Source: an uncultured bacterium
GTDB taxonomy: Bacteria; DUMJ01
Direction: 5' to 3'
Assembly (NCBI GenBank): GCA_937958695.1
Contig: CALGNK010000006.1
Span: 16,932-80,931 of the forward strand
Length of the DNA stretch: 64,000 bases
This document shows, in pieces, positions 1 through 10,934 of the stretch. Below the pieces are notes generated by a model, which searched no databases, was not told the origin of the DNA, and saw nothing but the letters and a program-made list of their open reading frames with translations. Both the position numbers and the translations under genes were made by a program. Within the stretch, counting starts at the first letter, position 1. Each line of letters opens with the position of its first letter.

Positions 1-390
1 GCAATAAATGAATACAAAAAGCCTTTGATTATAGTTAAGGGTAACTGTGATAGTGAAGTTGATCAGACCCTAATTAAAGTTCCTATTATGTCTCCTTATG
101 GTGTTTTGTTCATAGATAGCTTAAAGATACTTGTACATCATGGGGATAAAAATCTTGACAACTGGATCTTTTCTCTAGAGGATGATGATCGTTTTAATAT
201 TGTTATTTCAGGTCACACACATATTCCTCTTCTTCAAAAAAAGAATGGGATAATTTTCTTTAATCCTGGAAGTCCTAGTATTCCTCTTGGAGAAGTGAAA
301 GATAAGACCTTTGGCTTGTTAGACACTACCAAGAGGTCAATAAAGATTTTAAGCCTAGAGGGAAAGACATTAGATTCCCTTATCTTCTAA
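1..390 (+). CDS. yfcE: YfcE-type metallophosphoesterase, 3' part (5'-truncated by window)
   Basis: Open from the first base in frame 1; about 129 residues are visible and some 50 N-terminal residues lie outside the window. Visible calcineurin-like motifs are GNCD followed by SEVDQ, a VHHGD block and the C-terminal SGHTHIP and FNPGS metal-binding motifs. The order closely matches YfcE/MJ0936-type Mn-dependent phosphodiesterases, which hydrolyse model phosphodiesters and whose natural substrate is uncertain. The stop is 33 bases before the rpoB start, so the gene is probably read together with rpoBC. This is an unusual neighbour, since rplL normally sits here. Confidence 0.88.
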   Translation, partial: AINEYKKPLIIVKGNCDSEVDQTLIKVPIMSPYGVLFIDSLKILVHHGDKNLDNWIFSLEDDDRFNIVISGHTHIPLLQKKNGIIFFNPGSPSIPLGEVKDKTFGLLDTTKRSIKILSLEGKTLDSLIF

Positions 391-423
391 TCTAAAAATA
401 TATTCCACGAGGTGATTAGACAG

Positions 424-3400
424 GTGGAGAGTGTTATATTGTCAAAAAAAGAGAAAGAACGAAAAAGGTTTCAGAGAACCCCAGAGAGATTGGAGGTTCC
501 TAATCTGTTAGCTGTTCAGTTAGAGTCGTTTAACTGGTTCTTAGAAGAAGGACTTTTAGAATTATTTAGAGAAGTCTCACCTATATATGACTTTAACGAG
601 AACTATTATATCGAATTTGTTTCCTCTAGTCTAGGCGAACCAAAATATTCTGAAATGGAGTGTAAAGAGAAGGGATTAACCTATAGTGTTCCTCTAAGAG
701 CTAAAGTCAGGCTAGTAAGTAAGATTACTGGAGAAATAAAAGAGAGTGAAGTGTATTTAGGTGAACTACCCTGGATGACAGAGAGAGGGACATTCATTAT
801 AAATGGAACAGAGAAGGTTATAATAAATCAGCTAATTAGATCTCCAGGGATATATTTTGATTCTCAATTAGATATAAGTGGTAGAACACTCTTTCGTGCA
901 TCTTTGATCCCTTCTAGAGGGGTATGGTTAGAATTTGAAACCGACGCAGAGGGCGCAATTTTCTTTAGAGTGGATACTAGTGGTAAGAAGATTCCTTTGA
1001 CACTTCTACTTAAAGCTATATGCTTTGATACGGAAGATGACCTAGTCCTAGGGTTTAGACCTTATGAGACAGTTATAGCTAGAACACTTAAGGTTGAGAG
1101 TAAACCTTACTCTAAGGATGAGGCTTTATTAGAATTACTTAGGAGGCTTAATCCTGGTACTCCAGTGAATCTTGATAATGCTATTAGACTTATAAATGAT
1201 CTCTTTTTTGACAGTAAAAGATATGATTTAGGAAAAGTAGGTAGGTATAAGCTAAATAGGAAATTTAAAGAAAATGTCCCTTTAGAGGTAAGAATCTTAC
1301 GAACCGAAGACATAATTAATATTTCCTATCGTATGGCTATGCTTATAGACATGGCAGAAAGGGGAGAACCATATGATCAATATCTAGACGATATAGATCA
1401 TTTAGGAAATAGACGAGTTAAACGTATTGGTGAGATGTTACAGCATCAATTCCGTATAGGTTTTACCAGGATGGAGAGGATGATAAAAGAGAGGATGAGT
1501 CTTCAGCCAGATATGGAGAAGGCTACTCCTCAGGTGCTTATAAATGTAAGACCCTTAACTGCAGCTATAAAAGAATTCTTCAATTCTAGCCAGTTGTGCC
1601 AATTTATGGATCAGACTAATCCGCTAGCGGAGCTTACCAATAAAAGACGAGTAAGCGCTTTGGGCCCTGGTGGATTAAGCAGAGAGAGAGCTGGTTTTGA
1701 AGTTAGAGATGTTCACCATACCCATTATGGAAGGCTCTGTCCTATGGAAACCCCTGAAGGTCCAAATATAGGTTTAATAACTAGTTTGGCTATATATGCA
1801 AGGATAAATGAACTAGGTTTTATAGAAACTCCATATTGGAAGGTTGAGAATGGAAGAGTAACAGATAAGGTTGAATATCTTACCGCTGATGAAGAACAGG
1901 AATATAAGATTGCTCAGGCGAATATTAATTTAGATGAAGATGGATATATATTAGATGAAGAAGTTCCTTGTGCATATAAGGGAACCTTCATTATGGTTCC
2001 AAAAGACCAGATACAGTATATGGATGTATCATCTAGCCAGATTGTAGGTGTTAGTTCTGCACTTATACCATTCTTGGAGCATGATGACGCTAGTAGAGCC
2101 CTTATGGGTGCTAATATGCAGAGACAAGCAGTTCCTCTTGTTAAACCCAAATCTCCTTTGGTGGCTACAGGGTTAGAAAAGATAGTCCCAAGGTATTCTG
2201 GTTATTTGGTAACAGCTAAAAGGCCAGGTATTGTTAAAAGTGTAAGCGCAGATATGGTAATAGTAGAGACAGATGATGGTGAAGAGGATGTCTATGAATT
2301 ACTAAAATTTGTAAGGTCTAATCAAAGCACCTGCATAAATAATAGAGTAATAGTTAATAAAGGAGATAGGGTAGAAGAAGGCGATATTATAGCAGATGGG
2401 ATGGCTACAGACCATGGGGAATTAGCTCTTGGGCAGAACGTTCTTGTAGCCTTTATGCCTTGGGAAGGCTATAATTATGAAGATGCTATTTTAATTAGCG
2501 AAAGATTAGTAATTGATGATGTATATACCTCAATACATATAGAAGAATATGAGATAGAAGCTAGAGATACAAAGGTTGGTCCTGAGGAGATAACGAGAGA
2601 GGTTCCTAATGTTAGCGAAGAGGCATTAAGAAATCTTGATGAAGATGGGATAGTCAAGATAGGTAGTGAGGTTCAGGCTGGAGATATACTTGTAGGAAAG
2701 GTATCTCCTAAAGGAGAAACAGAGCTTACGCCTGAAGAAAGATTACTAAGAGCTATTTTGGGAGAAAAGTCTAGGGAAGTTAGAGATACTTCTTTAAGAT
2801 TACCGCCTGGAGAGAGAGGTATAGTAATAAAGACTCAAGTTTTCTCTAGGGAAAATGGTGATGAGCTTCCTCCAGGTGTTTTAAAGATCGTAAAAGTTTA
2901 TGTTGCTCAGAAGAGGAAAGTTTCTATAGGTGATAAATTAGCTGGTAGACATGGTAATAAAGGTGTTATAGCTAACATACTACCTATAGAAGATATGCCC
3001 TATCTACCTGATGGAACACCGGTAGATGTGGTTCTGAATCCTCTGGGAGTTCCATCTAGAATGAATCTTGGTCAGATATTTGAGACGCATCTAGGTCTCA
3101 TAGCCAATCACAAAGGGTTTATAGCAGAGACTCCTGTCTTTAATGGAGCTACAGAAGATGAAATATTTGAAGGTATAAAAGAACTAATGAACGAAATTTC
3201 TTCCCTTAATGAAGATGGTAAGATTACTCTATATGACGGGAGAACTGGCGAACCATTCCATAGTCCAGTGACTGTTGGATATATGTATATAATGAAACTT
3301 ATTCATCTAGTCGATGATAAAATACATGCCCGTTCTACAGGTCCATATTCTCTTGTTACTCAACAGCCTCTAGGAGGAAAGGCTCAGTTTGGTGGGCAGC

Positions 3401-3729
3401 GTTTTGGAGAGATGGAGGTATGGGCTTTAGAAGCGTATGGGGCAAGTCATACTCTTCAAGAGATGTTGACTATAAAGTCTGATGACATAGAAGGTAGAAA
3501 TAGAGCTTATGAAGCTATAATTAAGGGTAAGAAGATTCAAACACCTGGTATACCTGAGTCATTTAAGGTCCTTATTAGAGAACTTCGTGGCTTAGCCTTA
3601 GATGTAGTAATATATGATAAAGATGGTAAAGAGATTTCTATTGATGAGGAAGGAGAAAAGAGTCCCTATGAGATCTGGAATGAATTTAATATAAATCCGG
3701 AAGGGATGGAGAAGGATGGAAGCGATTAG
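424..3729 (+). CDS. rpoB: DNA-directed RNA polymerase subunit beta
   Basis: Beta subunit of RNA polymerase, about 1101 residues, a short form without large lineage insertions. Family blocks are clear: RSPGIYF in the protrusion, the rifampicin-pocket region around residues 385-415, [18 protein letters not shown], and the C-terminal [22 protein letters not shown] block that contacts beta-prime. I chose GTG at 424 because GAGGTGAT (409-416) is a Shine-Dalgarno about 7 bases upstream; the in-frame GTG at 412 lies inside that site. TTG at 439 is an alternative start. The rifampicin pocket carries Asn at the E. coli His526 position (codon 1639-1641). The end overlaps rpoC by 14 bases, implying translational coupling. 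Confidence 0.98.
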   Translation: MESVILSKKEKERKRFQRTPERLEVPNLLAVQLESFNWFLEEGLLELFREVSPIYDFNENYYIEFVSSSLGEPKYSEMECKEKGLTYSVPLRAKVRLVSKITGEIKESEVYLGELPWMTERGTFIINGTEKVIINQLIRSPGIYFDSQLDISGRTLFRASLIPSRGVWLEFETDAEGAIFFRVDTSGKKIPLTLLLKAICFDTEDDLVLGFRPYETVIARTLKVESKPYSKDEALLELLRRLNPGTPVNLDNAIRLINDLFFDSKRYDLGKVGRYKLNRKFKENVPLEVRILRTEDIINISYRMAMLIDMAERGEPYDQYLDDIDHLGNRRVKRIGEMLQHQFRIGFTRMERMIKERMSLQPDMEKATPQVLINVRPLTAAIKEFFNSSQLCQFMDQTNPLAELTNKRRVSALGPGGLSRERAGFEVRDVHHTHYGRLCPMETPEGPNIGLITSLAIYARINELGFIETPYWKVENGRVTDKVEYLTADEEQEYKIAQANINLDEDGYILDEEVPCAYKGTFIMVPKDQIQYMDVSSSQIVGVSSALIPFLEHDDASRALMGANMQRQAVPLVKPKSPLVATGLEKIVPRYSGYLVTAKRPGIVKSVSADMVIVETDDGEEDVYELLKFVRSNQSTCINNRVIVNKGDRVEEGDIIADGMATDHGELALGQNVLVAFMPWEGYNYEDAILISERLVIDDVYTSIHIEEYEIEARDTKVGPEEITREVPNVSEEALRNLDEDGIVKIGSEVQAGDILVGKVSPKGETELTPEERLLRAILGEKSREVRDTSLRLPPGERGIVIKTQVFSRENGDELPPGVLKIVKVYVAQKRKVSIGDKLAGRHGNKGVIANILPIEDMPYLPDGTPVDVVLNPLGVPSRMNLGQIFETHLGLIANHKGFIAETPVFNGATEDEIFEGIKELMNEISSLNEDGKITLYDGRTGEPFHSPVTVGYMYIMKLIHLVDDKIHARSTGPYSLVTQQPLGGKAQFGGQRFGEMEVWALEAYGASHTLQEMLTIKSDDIEGRNRAYEAIIKGKKIQTPGIPESFKVLIRELRGLALDVVIYDKDGKEISIDEEGEKSPYEIWNEFNINPEGMEKDGSD

Positions 3730-6700
3730 AAAAGAGCCTACAAAGATTAATATGAGTAGTTTTACTAAAATTCAGATAAAGCTTGCTTCTCCAGAAAAGA
3801 TTAGAGAGTGGGGAACTAGAAGGGTAGGGGGACAAGTTATATATGGAGAAGTAAAAAAACCTGAAACTATAAATTATCGTACCTTCAAACCGGAGATGGA
3901 TGGTCTTTTCTGTGAGAGGATTTTTGGTCCTACTAAGGATTGGGAATGTTATTGTGGTAAATATAGAAAGCTGAGATATAAGGGGATAGTTTGTGATAGA
4001 TGTGGAGTAGAGGTGACTACCTCTAAAGTTAGAAGAGAGAGGATGGGCTATATAGAGCTCGCTGCTCCAGTAGCCCATATATGGTTTGTCAAAAGTGTTC
4101 CTTCTAGGATAGGATTGGTCCTAAATATGAATTCAAAAGACTTAGAGAGGGTGATATATTTTGCTGCTTATGTAGTACTAGATCCAGGAGATACAACCCT
4201 CCAGAAGGGACAGGTATTAAGCGATGCTGAGTATGAAGAATATCTGCAGAAATTTGGTAACAAGTTTAAAGTAGGTATGGGTGCTGAGGCAATAAAAGAG
4301 CTCTTATCAGAAATAGATCTGGAAAAGTTATCTAAAGAGTTGAGACAAGAATTAGAGACTGCTAATGGTCAGAAAAAGGTTAAGATACTTAAGAGATTAG
4401 ATGTTGTAGAAGGTTTGCTTAAATCTGGAAATAGGCCAGAATGGATGATTCTAGATGTGCTTCCTGTTATACCGCCAGAATTAAGGCCTATGGTTCCTTT
4501 GGATGGAGGAAGGTTTGCTGTTAGTGATCTAAATGACCTCTATAGAAGGGTTATAAACCGTAATAATAGACTTAAAAAACTTATAGAGCTTCGAGCTCCT
4601 GAAATAATTATCAGGAATGAGAAGAGGATGCTGCAAGAGGCGGTAGATGCCCTTATAGATAATGGAAGGAGAGGCATCCCAGTAACAGGGTCCAATAAAA
4701 GACCCTTAAAGTCCCTTAGTGACCTTCTTAAAGGAAAGCAGGGACGTTTCAGACAGAACCTTCTTGGTAAAAGGGTTGATTACTCTGGACGTTCTGTCAT
4801 AGTTGTAAATCCAGAATTGAGGTTGAACCAGTGTGGTTTACCTAGAGAGATGGCTTTAGAACTCTTTAAGCCTTTTGTTATGAGAAGATTGGTAGAACGG
4901 AAATTAGCTCACAATATTAAAAATGCAAAGCGTATGGTTGAAAGAATGCGTCCTGAGGTATGGGATGTCCTTGAAGAGGTTATAAAGGATTATCCAGTTT
5001 TACTTAATCGTGCTCCTACACTACATAGATTAAGTATCCAAGCATTCTATCCAGTATTAGCTAAGGGAAGAGCTATAGAGATTCATCCTATGGTCTGTCC
5101 CCCATATAATGCAGATTTTGATGGAGATCAAATGGCTGTTCATGTTCCACTATCTTTGGCTGTAAGGGCAGAGGCAGAGCTTTTAATGTCATCTCCATAT
5201 AACATACTTTCACCTGCACATGGAAAACCTTTAGTTGCTCCACATCAAGATATGGTTATCGGTTTATTCTATCTTACTTTGGAAAATCCAAATGCTAAAG
5301 GGGCAGGGAAGATATTTGCAAGTTATGAAGAAGCTTTGATGGCTTATGAATGTGGTGAATTGGATGTACATGCACCAATAAAGATACGGTATAAAGGGAA
5401 GTTACGTGATACTACCCTTGGTAGGGTAATCTTTAACAATATCCTACCTGAGGATTGGGAGTATATAAATGAGCCTCAAGATAAAAAGGCACAGATAAAT
5501 CTTATAGAAACTTGCTTTAAGGAGAAAGGTTATACTGCTACTATTAATCTCTTGGATGATATGAAAGAGCTAGGATTTAGATGGGCCACTAAAGCAGGAC
5601 TCACAATCTCGGTAAAGGATGTCGAAATCCCAGAAGGAAAGAATGAACTTATAGCAAAGGCAGAAAAAGAGGTTGAATTTCTAAATATGCAGTATCAGGC
5701 AGGAATACTTACAGACTCAGAGAGATATCAAGAGATAGTAAAGATCTGGAATAGTGTAACTGATACTATAACAGAAAGTATAAAGAATAACATGACTCCG
5801 TTTAATCACCTCTATATGATGTCAATCTCTGGTGCTAGAGGTAACATCCAGCAGATTAGACAATTGGCTGGGATGAGAGGACTTATGGCGGATCCATCTG
5901 GGCGTATTATAGAATTTCCAATCGTGCATAATTTTAGAGAAGGCTTAAGCGTAGTAGAGTACTTTATTTCTACACATGGTGCAAGAAAGGGATCAACCGA
6001 TACTGCCCTTAGAACTGCAGATTCTGGTTATCTTACTAGAAGGCTTATAGATGTTGCTCAGGAAGTTATTATTGAGGAAGAAGATTGTGGAGATACAGAA
6101 GGGATATATGCCTATCCTTTAAAAGAAGGATCCGAAATTATAGAGCCTCTTTCTAAGAGAGTTTTATATAGAATCTCTGCCGAGGATGTAGTAGATCCTA
6201 ATACTGGTGAGATTATAGTGAGAACAAATGAATCTATAGATGATGAAAAGGCTAAAAAGATAGATTCTGCTGGAATAGAGAAGATTAAAGTCTTTTCTGT
6301 GCTTACCTGTAAGTCTAAACGTGGTGTATGTGCTAAATGCTATGGGATTAACTTAGCTACTAATAAGTTAGTAGATGTTGGAGAATCGGTTGGAGTTATC
6401 GCTGCTCAATCTATAGGAGAACCTGGGACCCAGTTAACTCTAAGGACATTCCACACTGGAGGAGTAGCGTTAGAGGATATAACTCAAGGTCTTCCTAGAG
6501 TAGAAGAGTTGTTTGAGGCTAGGAAACCAAAGGGTCAAGCTATTATGAGTGAGGTTTCTGGAATAGTCAAAATAGAAGAGAGTAAAGGTACAAAATATGT
6601 CTATATTATTGGTGAAGATAATATGGAGAAGGCTAGATATCAGATTCCTTTTGGGGCTAAACTTAAGGTCCAAAGTGGAGATAGTGTGGTTCCTGGTACT

Positions 6701-7243
6701 CCTCTTACGGAGGGTCCGCTGAATCCTCATGAGATCTTAAGAATCAAGGGAGTAGAAGAAGTAGAAAGATATCTGGTAGATGAAGTCAAAAAGGTTTACA
6801 TATCTCAAGGGGTTGAATTACACGATAAGCATGTAGAGTTGATAGTAAAGAGAATGTTGCAAAAGGTAAGAGTAGATGATCCTGGAGATACCGACTTAAT
6901 AATGGGAAGTCTTATAGATATAAGCGAATTTGAAAAACTACAAGATTGGGCCATTAGGAATAATCTGAAACCTCCAAGAGGTAAGAGGGTCCTATTAGGT
7001 ATCACTAGAGCCTCGCTTGCTACTGACAGCTTTTTAGCTGCTGCGTCCTTCCAAGAGACTACTAGAGTATTAACAGAAGCTGCTGTAAAAGGTAGGATAG
7101 ATACGCTCTCTGGCTTGAAAGAGAATGTTATCATAGGTAACATTATACCTGCTGGAACCGGATTTCCTAAGTATAGAAATATTAAGGTAGAAAGACTTGA
7201 AGAAGAGGAAGAAAGAGTTAAAATGGAGGATCTTCAAAAATAA
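3716..7243 (+). CDS. rpoC: DNA-directed RNA polymerase subunit beta'
   Basis: Beta-prime subunit, about 1175 residues, the compact size seen in Gram-positive-type polymerases. N-terminal zinc finger has the four cysteines CYCGKY...CDRC; the catalytic Mg-binding NADFDGD motif follows [14 protein letters not shown]; the trigger-loop and bridge-helix region precedes the second zinc site with [29 protein letters not shown] is intact. The ATG at 3716 lies inside the rpoB end with GGAGAAGG just before it. A start at 3752 (MSSF) is possible but has no ribosome site. A short basic-glycine insert separates ASPEKIREW from [13 protein letters not shown]. The ribosomal genes rpsL-rpsG that usually follow are absent. 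Confidence 0.98.
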   Translation: MEAIRKEPTKINMSSFTKIQIKLASPEKIREWGTRRVGGQVIYGEVKKPETINYRTFKPEMDGLFCERIFGPTKDWECYCGKYRKLRYKGIVCDRCGVEVTTSKVRRERMGYIELAAPVAHIWFVKSVPSRIGLVLNMNSKDLERVIYFAAYVVLDPGDTTLQKGQVLSDAEYEEYLQKFGNKFKVGMGAEAIKELLSEIDLEKLSKELRQELETANGQKKVKILKRLDVVEGLLKSGNRPEWMILDVLPVIPPELRPMVPLDGGRFAVSDLNDLYRRVINRNNRLKKLIELRAPEIIIRNEKRMLQEAVDALIDNGRRGIPVTGSNKRPLKSLSDLLKGKQGRFRQNLLGKRVDYSGRSVIVVNPELRLNQCGLPREMALELFKPFVMRRLVERKLAHNIKNAKRMVERMRPEVWDVLEEVIKDYPVLLNRAPTLHRLSIQAFYPVLAKGRAIEIHPMVCPPYNADFDGDQMAVHVPLSLAVRAEAELLMSSPYNILSPAHGKPLVAPHQDMVIGLFYLTLENPNAKGAGKIFASYEEALMAYECGELDVHAPIKIRYKGKLRDTTLGRVIFNNILPEDWEYINEPQDKKAQINLIETCFKEKGYTATINLLDDMKELGFRWATKAGLTISVKDVEIPEGKNELIAKAEKEVEFLNMQYQAGILTDSERYQEIVKIWNSVTDTITESIKNNMTPFNHLYMMSISGARGNIQQIRQLAGMRGLMADPSGRIIEFPIVHNFREGLSVVEYFISTHGARKGSTDTALRTADSGYLTRRLIDVAQEVIIEEEDCGDTEGIYAYPLKEGSEIIEPLSKRVLYRISAEDVVDPNTGEIIVRTNESIDDEKAKKIDSAGIEKIKVFSVLTCKSKRGVCAKCYGINLATNKLVDVGESVGVIAAQSIGEPGTQLTLRTFHTGGVALEDITQGLPRVEELFEARKPKGQAIMSEVSGIVKIEESKGTKYVYIIGEDNMEKARYQIPFGAKLKVQSGDSVVPGTPLTEGPLNPHEILRIKGVEEVERYLVDEVKKVYISQGVELHDKHVELIVKRMLQKVRVDDPGDTDLIMGSLIDISEFEKLQDWAIRNNLKPPRGKRVLLGITRASLATDSFLAAASFQETTRVLTEAAVKGRIDTLSGLKENVIIGNIIPAGTGFPKYRNIKVERLEEEEERVKMEDLQK

Positions 7244-7259
7244 TATAGGAGGAAAGACT

Positions 7260-7928
7260 ATGCCTTTTATAAGTGAAAAGGATAGAAACTATTTAAGAGA
7301 TATATTTAATAGAGAGCTCACAAATGATGTAAAACTACTTTTCTTCACCCAAAATTCAGGGCTTTTTGTCCCTGGAGTAGAGTGCGAATATTGCAGAGAG
7401 ACAGGAGAATTATTGAAAGAGTTATCTGAAATATCTGACAAGATAAAGTTAGATGTCTATGACTTTATTTCGGATCAAGAAGTTGTAGATAAGTATGGTA
7501 TAGAGAGGATACCTGCTATTGTTATAGCTGGTGAGGAAGACTATGGTATAAGGTTCTATGGGATTCCTTCTGGTTATGAGTTTTCTTCATTGATAGAGAC
7601 CATTATAGATGTAAGCAAGAGAGAGACAAAGTTATCTAAGGATATAAAGGAAAGATTAGCCAAGATAGATAAAGATGTCATAATTCAGGTCTTCGTTACT
7701 CCAACATGCCCTTATTGTCCTAGGATGGTTCATACCGCTTATCAGTTTGCCCTAGAAAATAGATATATAAAAGCTAAAGGGGTAGAGGTTATAGAATTTC
7801 CACAACTTGCTAACTACTATAATGTAAGTGGTGTTCCTAAGACTGTAATAAATGATAAGGAAGAGATAATAGGTGCTGTTTCAGAATCTGTATTTTTGGA
7901 AAGCATAGAAAAAGCGATTAAGGAATAG
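7260..7928 (+). CDS. protein disulfide oxidoreductase (two thioredoxin folds)
   Basis: About 222 residues, matching the roughly 226-residue PDO family of hyperthermophiles. Two fused thioredoxin/glutaredoxin folds each carry a redox pair: CEYC in the N-terminal half (around residue 43) and CPYC in the C-terminal half (around residue 157). In the family the C-terminal pair does most of the dithiol-disulfide chemistry in the cytoplasm, supporting disulfide-bonded proteins in thermophiles. ATG at 7260 follows AGGAGGA at 7247-7253; an in-frame upstream extension would run back into rpoC and is rejected. Last gene of the rpoB transcript, followed by a strong terminator. Confidence 0.9.
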   Translation: MPFISEKDRNYLRDIFNRELTNDVKLLFFTQNSGLFVPGVECEYCRETGELLKELSEISDKIKLDVYDFISDQEVVDKYGIERIPAIVIAGEEDYGIRFYGIPSGYEFSSLIETIIDVSKRETKLSKDIKERLAKIDKDVIIQVFVTPTCPYCPRMVHTAYQFALENRYIKAKGVEVIEFPQLANYYNVSGVPKTVINDKEEIIGAVSESVFLESIEKAIKE

Positions 7929-7940
7929 TAATTTTATTTG

Positions 7941-7978
7941 AGGGCTACCAAAGAACTCTTTGGTAGCCCTCTTTTTTG
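7941..7978 (+). terminator. intrinsic terminator after the rpoBC-PDO unit
   Basis: Perfect 13-bp stem (7941-7953 with 7958-7970) closed by the loop AACT, followed by CTTTTTTG on the + strand. It ends the rpoB transcript. The - strand side lacks a T-run, so it is mainly a + strand terminator between convergent units. Confidence 0.93.
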
Positions 7979-7982
7979 TTCT

Positions 7983-8105
7983 TTAGACATTTGCCGAGAA
8001 GGTAGCGCCACAGTTTTTACACTCCCATTTAGAGGGATCACCTTTTTTAGGTAGTATTTTTGTACTGCCACATTTTGGACATCTCGCTGGAGCCTTTTTA
8101 CCCAT
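7983..8105 (-). CDS. 40-residue zinc-ribbon protein
   Basis: Small ORF of 40 codons plus stop. The predicted protein begins MGKKAPARCPKCGS and has CPKC around residues 9-12 and CKNC at 29-32, a complete four-cysteine zinc ribbon, with a lysine-rich face. Start ATG is preceded by AGGTGAG at a good distance and overlaps the rpe stop by 8 bases, so it would be translated with rpe. Such mini zinc ribbons occur in ribosomal and transcription-associated proteins and in rubredoxin-like proteins. The function of this one is unknown. Codon use resembles its neighbours. Confidence 0.75.
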   Translation of the reverse strand: MGKKAPARCPKCGSTKILPKKGDPSKWECKNCGATFSANV

Positions 8106-8811
8106 AACTCTCACCTACCTTTTTATGGAATTGAAGCTCTAAAATACCTTCTTGCTTCTTTTTTATTATGCTGTCTAATTCGGACAGCCGTAGCCTCCTA
8201 TCTTTACTTCTTGTTATGGCAGAACCTATAACTAACATATCTACGCCGAGGTCTAGAAGTTTTTCTATATTCTCTCCGTTTATACCACCATCCACTTCTA
8301 TAAGAGGAGAAACACCTAAGCTCTTACATAATTCTCTCAGATCCTTTAGCCTTTTAAATGTATTTTCTATAAACTCTTGTCCTCCAAAACCTGGATTTAC
8401 GCTCATTAATAATACTAGGTCTACATCTTTTATGATGTCTTCTAGGAGAAATACTGGGGTCCCTGGGTTTATAGCAATACCAGCCTTACAGCCGCTAATC
8501 TTTATGTAGGATATAACTCTATGTATATGCGGAGTTGATTCCAAATGGACTGTTATTAGATCTGCTCCTGCTTTTATAAATAGATCTAAAAAGTTTTCTG
8601 GAGGAGTCACCATAAGATGCACATCTAATAAGAACTTATCACCTTCTCTTATTGATTCTACAAATTGCGGTCCAAAACTTAGATTCGGTACAAAATGTCC
8701 ATCCATTATATCTATATGTAACCATTCTATCCCAAAATCTCTGAACTCTTCTAATAAGTTCTTAAGATCTAATATATCTGCTGAGAGGAGAGATGGAACT
8801 ATTTGCGCCAT
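8098..8811 (-). CDS. rpe: ribulose-phosphate 3-epimerase
   Basis: Interconverts ribulose 5-phosphate and xylulose 5-phosphate in the pentose phosphate pathway. TIM barrel with PSLLSAD at residues 6-12, the metal/catalytic HIDIMDGHFVPN at 32-43, MSVNPGFGGQ at 136-145 and catalytic Asp in VDGGIN (Asp174). At 237 residues it is slightly longer than the usual 220-225 because of a charged C-terminal tail. It overlaps the preceding murI by 13 bases and the zinc-ribbon ORF by 8, so all three are co-transcribed on the - strand. Confidence 0.96.
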   Translation of the reverse strand: MAQIVPSLLSADILDLKNLLEEFRDFGIEWLHIDIMDGHFVPNLSFGPQFVESIREGDKFLLDVHLMVTPPENFLDLFIKAGADLITVHLESTPHIHRVISYIKISGCKAGIAINPGTPVFLLEDIIKDVDLVLLMSVNPGFGGQEFIENTFKRLKDLRELCKSLGVSPLIEVDGGINGENIEKLLDLGVDMLVIGSAITRSKDRRLRLSELDSIIKKKQEGILELQFHKKVGESYG

Positions 8812-9626
8812 ATTTTAATCTCTCCCTCTTCTCTAAGATTTATATGTTTTGCTTTAATAGGTCTATTAATAAAGACAGTAGCTTTTTCACTGAACTCATA
8901 AGCATCTCCAGTAGTAAAAAATCTAACTTCTCCTGTCCCTCTTTCCGTTATACCTATATTCTTCAATTCTGTCAATAGTTCTTCCACAGCATATATGGCT
9001 GGATCAACTATACTTATCTCCTTCTTATACTTTTCTAATAGAATACTACTAATCTCTTCTAAATACAAGGGATAGTGACTACATCCTAAGATAAGTGTAT
9101 CTATTTCTGCGTTTATAAGTGGCTCTAGATATATGGTTAAAGCTTTGATTAGAACCTCTCTTTTTACTCTATTTTCTATAAATGGAACTAATAGTGGTGC
9201 AGATTTCTCTACTACCTGTATGTCGGGGTTGTACCTCTTTATAGCTAATGTATATGCCAAAGATGATGTAGTGGCTCTAGTAGCTAAGACCCCTACTCTT
9301 TTGATACATTTTTCTTGGGATATCTTTTTTGCAGTAGGTTCTATGAGTCCAGTAATAGGTAATGATATGATATTTTTTATATAATTTAAGGCTAAAGCAG
9401 AACTTGTGTTACATGCTACAAGTATTGCCTTTACATTCATCTTCTCTAGGAAGGATAAAATCTGCTTCATATACCCTACTATCTCTTGAACTGACCTATT
9501 TCCATAAGGCATATGAATCGTATCTGCCACATATACAATATCCTCATAAGGAGCTACTTTTATTAGCTCTTTTAATATGGTAAGTCCTCCTAATCCAGAG
9601 TCAAATAATCCAATAGGACTATTCAT
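8799..9626 (-). CDS. murI: glutamate racemase
   Basis: Makes D-glutamate for peptidoglycan. 275 residues. N-terminal IGLFDSGLGGL, PYG at 40-42, first catalytic cysteine in VACNTSS (Cys72) and second in LGCSHYPL (Cys182) are all present, the full two-cysteine racemase set. It sits between the cell-wall amidase and rpe, overlapping both by a few bases, and together with alr upstream gives this operon both D-amino-acid racemases for wall synthesis. Confidence 0.96.
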   Translation of the reverse strand: MNSPIGLFDSGLGGLTILKELIKVAPYEDIVYVADTIHMPYGNRSVQEIVGYMKQILSFLEKMNVKAILVACNTSSALALNYIKNIISLPITGLIEPTAKKISQEKCIKRVGVLATRATTSSLAYTLAIKRYNPDIQVVEKSAPLLVPFIENRVKREVLIKALTIYLEPLINAEIDTLILGCSHYPLYLEEISSILLEKYKKEISIVDPAIYAVEELLTELKNIGITERGTGEVRFFTTGDAYEFSEKATVFINRPIKAKHINLREEGEIKIWRK

Positions 9627-10924
9627 CTCTTCTTCTCCAAATATCTTAGTATACCTGTTACCATTCCTCCTGCAATCTTTCTTCTATATAATGGATCCAT
9701 CAATAATTTCTCCTCTATAGGATTTGATATAAATAGTGCCTCTACTAATATAGCAGGTATATTTGTATTTTTTAAGAGGAAGAATTCTGCCTTTTTAGCT
9801 CCTCTATTATATCTGCCTGTCACTTCTACTAAGGAATTACATACCATCTCGGCGAAAACCTTATCATCATCTCTATAATAGAAGACCTCTATACCTCCTG
9901 GTATCGATGAATAAGCTGAGTTACAATGTATACTTACTAATACAGCAGAGTTATGATTATTTACAATCACAACTCTTGCATTTAGTTCGTCTCTAGAGTT
10001 TTGAGGATTTTGGGACACATTATAATCCCCATCTCTAGTTAGAATGACTTGGTATCCTGCTGATTCGAGCAGTCCTTTCATATATAGGGCAATATCTAAG
10101 ACTACATCCTTTTCTTTTAATCCGCTTGGACCTATTGCCCCAGGGTCATTTCCTCCGTGCCCAGGGTCTAATATGATAATAGGCTTAGTTGTTTTTTCAG
10201 ACTGTAGTATGGGTATTTGAAGTAAAACTGTTCCTGGCTCCTGTATCTCTTCTATCTGCCATTCATTTTTGATCTCGCCTTTTATAACTATTCTGACAGA
10301 CGGAGGATATATGCTGAACTGACTCACCTTTAAGTCCACAGGAACTGAGGGATTTGCATAATTATCATACATAAGGGTCATGTTAGGTATATCTATTACT
10401 ATCCTATTTGGGTTAACCAGAAGGAATATTGCAGGGTTCAACTCTTTTTTATGACTAGACACTAACTTTAAAGATAATTTATCTAGTGCGTTCTGTAAAG
10501 TAACTTCTTTTAATCTAGGAGGGAATATGATGCTAATACAATTTTCTTCTTGTTTTATCTCTCTATATCTTATAGGTCCACTAAGATCGAAGACAATCCT
10601 TATCTTATCTTCACCTTGCTTTGCTAGTCTTATTTTTTCTATTCCAGACGTTTCTATCGGTATCTCTTCTTTACTTATATTTACATTGACTGGAAATATA
10701 TCTACAAAAAACCTATAAGGATTCTGAAGATAAGAATAGTTAAACTCGAGTTTACTAGATATTATTATTTTGAATATATCTCCATCTTCTGTCTGCTCCC
10801 AAGATATACCTTCTATCGGCGAATATAATAAGGGATAGAAGGTTCCTACGCCGTATGCTAAAGAAGTTATAAATATAAATAAAAAGCTAGAAATAACATA
10901 AAAGTATATCTTTTTATTTTTCAT
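9623..10924 (-). CDS. N-acetylmuramoyl-L-alanine amidase with AMIN domains (AmiC-like)
   Basis: 433-residue exported peptidoglycan hydrolase. Residues 1-26 form a signal peptide or anchor: a lysine-rich start, then a hydrophobic stretch ending in SLAYG. Residues about 30-235 look like one or two AMIN-type beta modules for wall targeting. The C-terminal Amidase_3 domain from about residue 248 shows the zinc ligands in DPGHGGNDPG, the Glu of the KEKDVV segment, His in SIHCNS and the catalytic Glu in LVEALFISN. It should cleave the lactyl-L-alanine bond. Its start codon follows the tmRNA 3' end by about ten bases, an unusually tight join between a stable RNA and an mRNA. Confidence 0.92.
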   Translation of the reverse strand: MKNKKIYFYVISSFLFIFITSLAYGVGTFYPLLYSPIEGISWEQTEDGDIFKIIISSKLEFNYSYLQNPYRFFVDIFPVNVNISKEEIPIETSGIEKIRLAKQGEDKIRIVFDLSGPIRYREIKQEENCISIIFPPRLKEVTLQNALDKLSLKLVSSHKKELNPAIFLLVNPNRIVIDIPNMTLMYDNYANPSVPVDLKVSQFSIYPPSVRIVIKGEIKNEWQIEEIQEPGTVLLQIPILQSEKTTKPIIILDPGHGGNDPGAIGPSGLKEKDVVLDIALYMKGLLESAGYQVILTRDGDYNVSQNPQNSRDELNARVVIVNNHNSAVLVSIHCNSAYSSIPGGIEVFYYRDDDKVFAEMVCNSLVEVTGRYNRGAKKAEFFLLKNTNIPAILVEALFISNPIEEKLLMDPLYRRKIAGGMVTGILRYLEKKR

Positions 10925-10934
10925 TTAATAATTT

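Noticed and set aside
412..423. GTG 412 as rpoB start
   Set aside because: It lies within the GAGGTGAT ribosome site; GTG 424 has correct spacing.
3686..4078. 130-aa - strand ORF across the rpoB/rpoC junction
   Set aside because: It is a mirror of conserved rpo coding sequence, with no family resemblance and no ribosome site.
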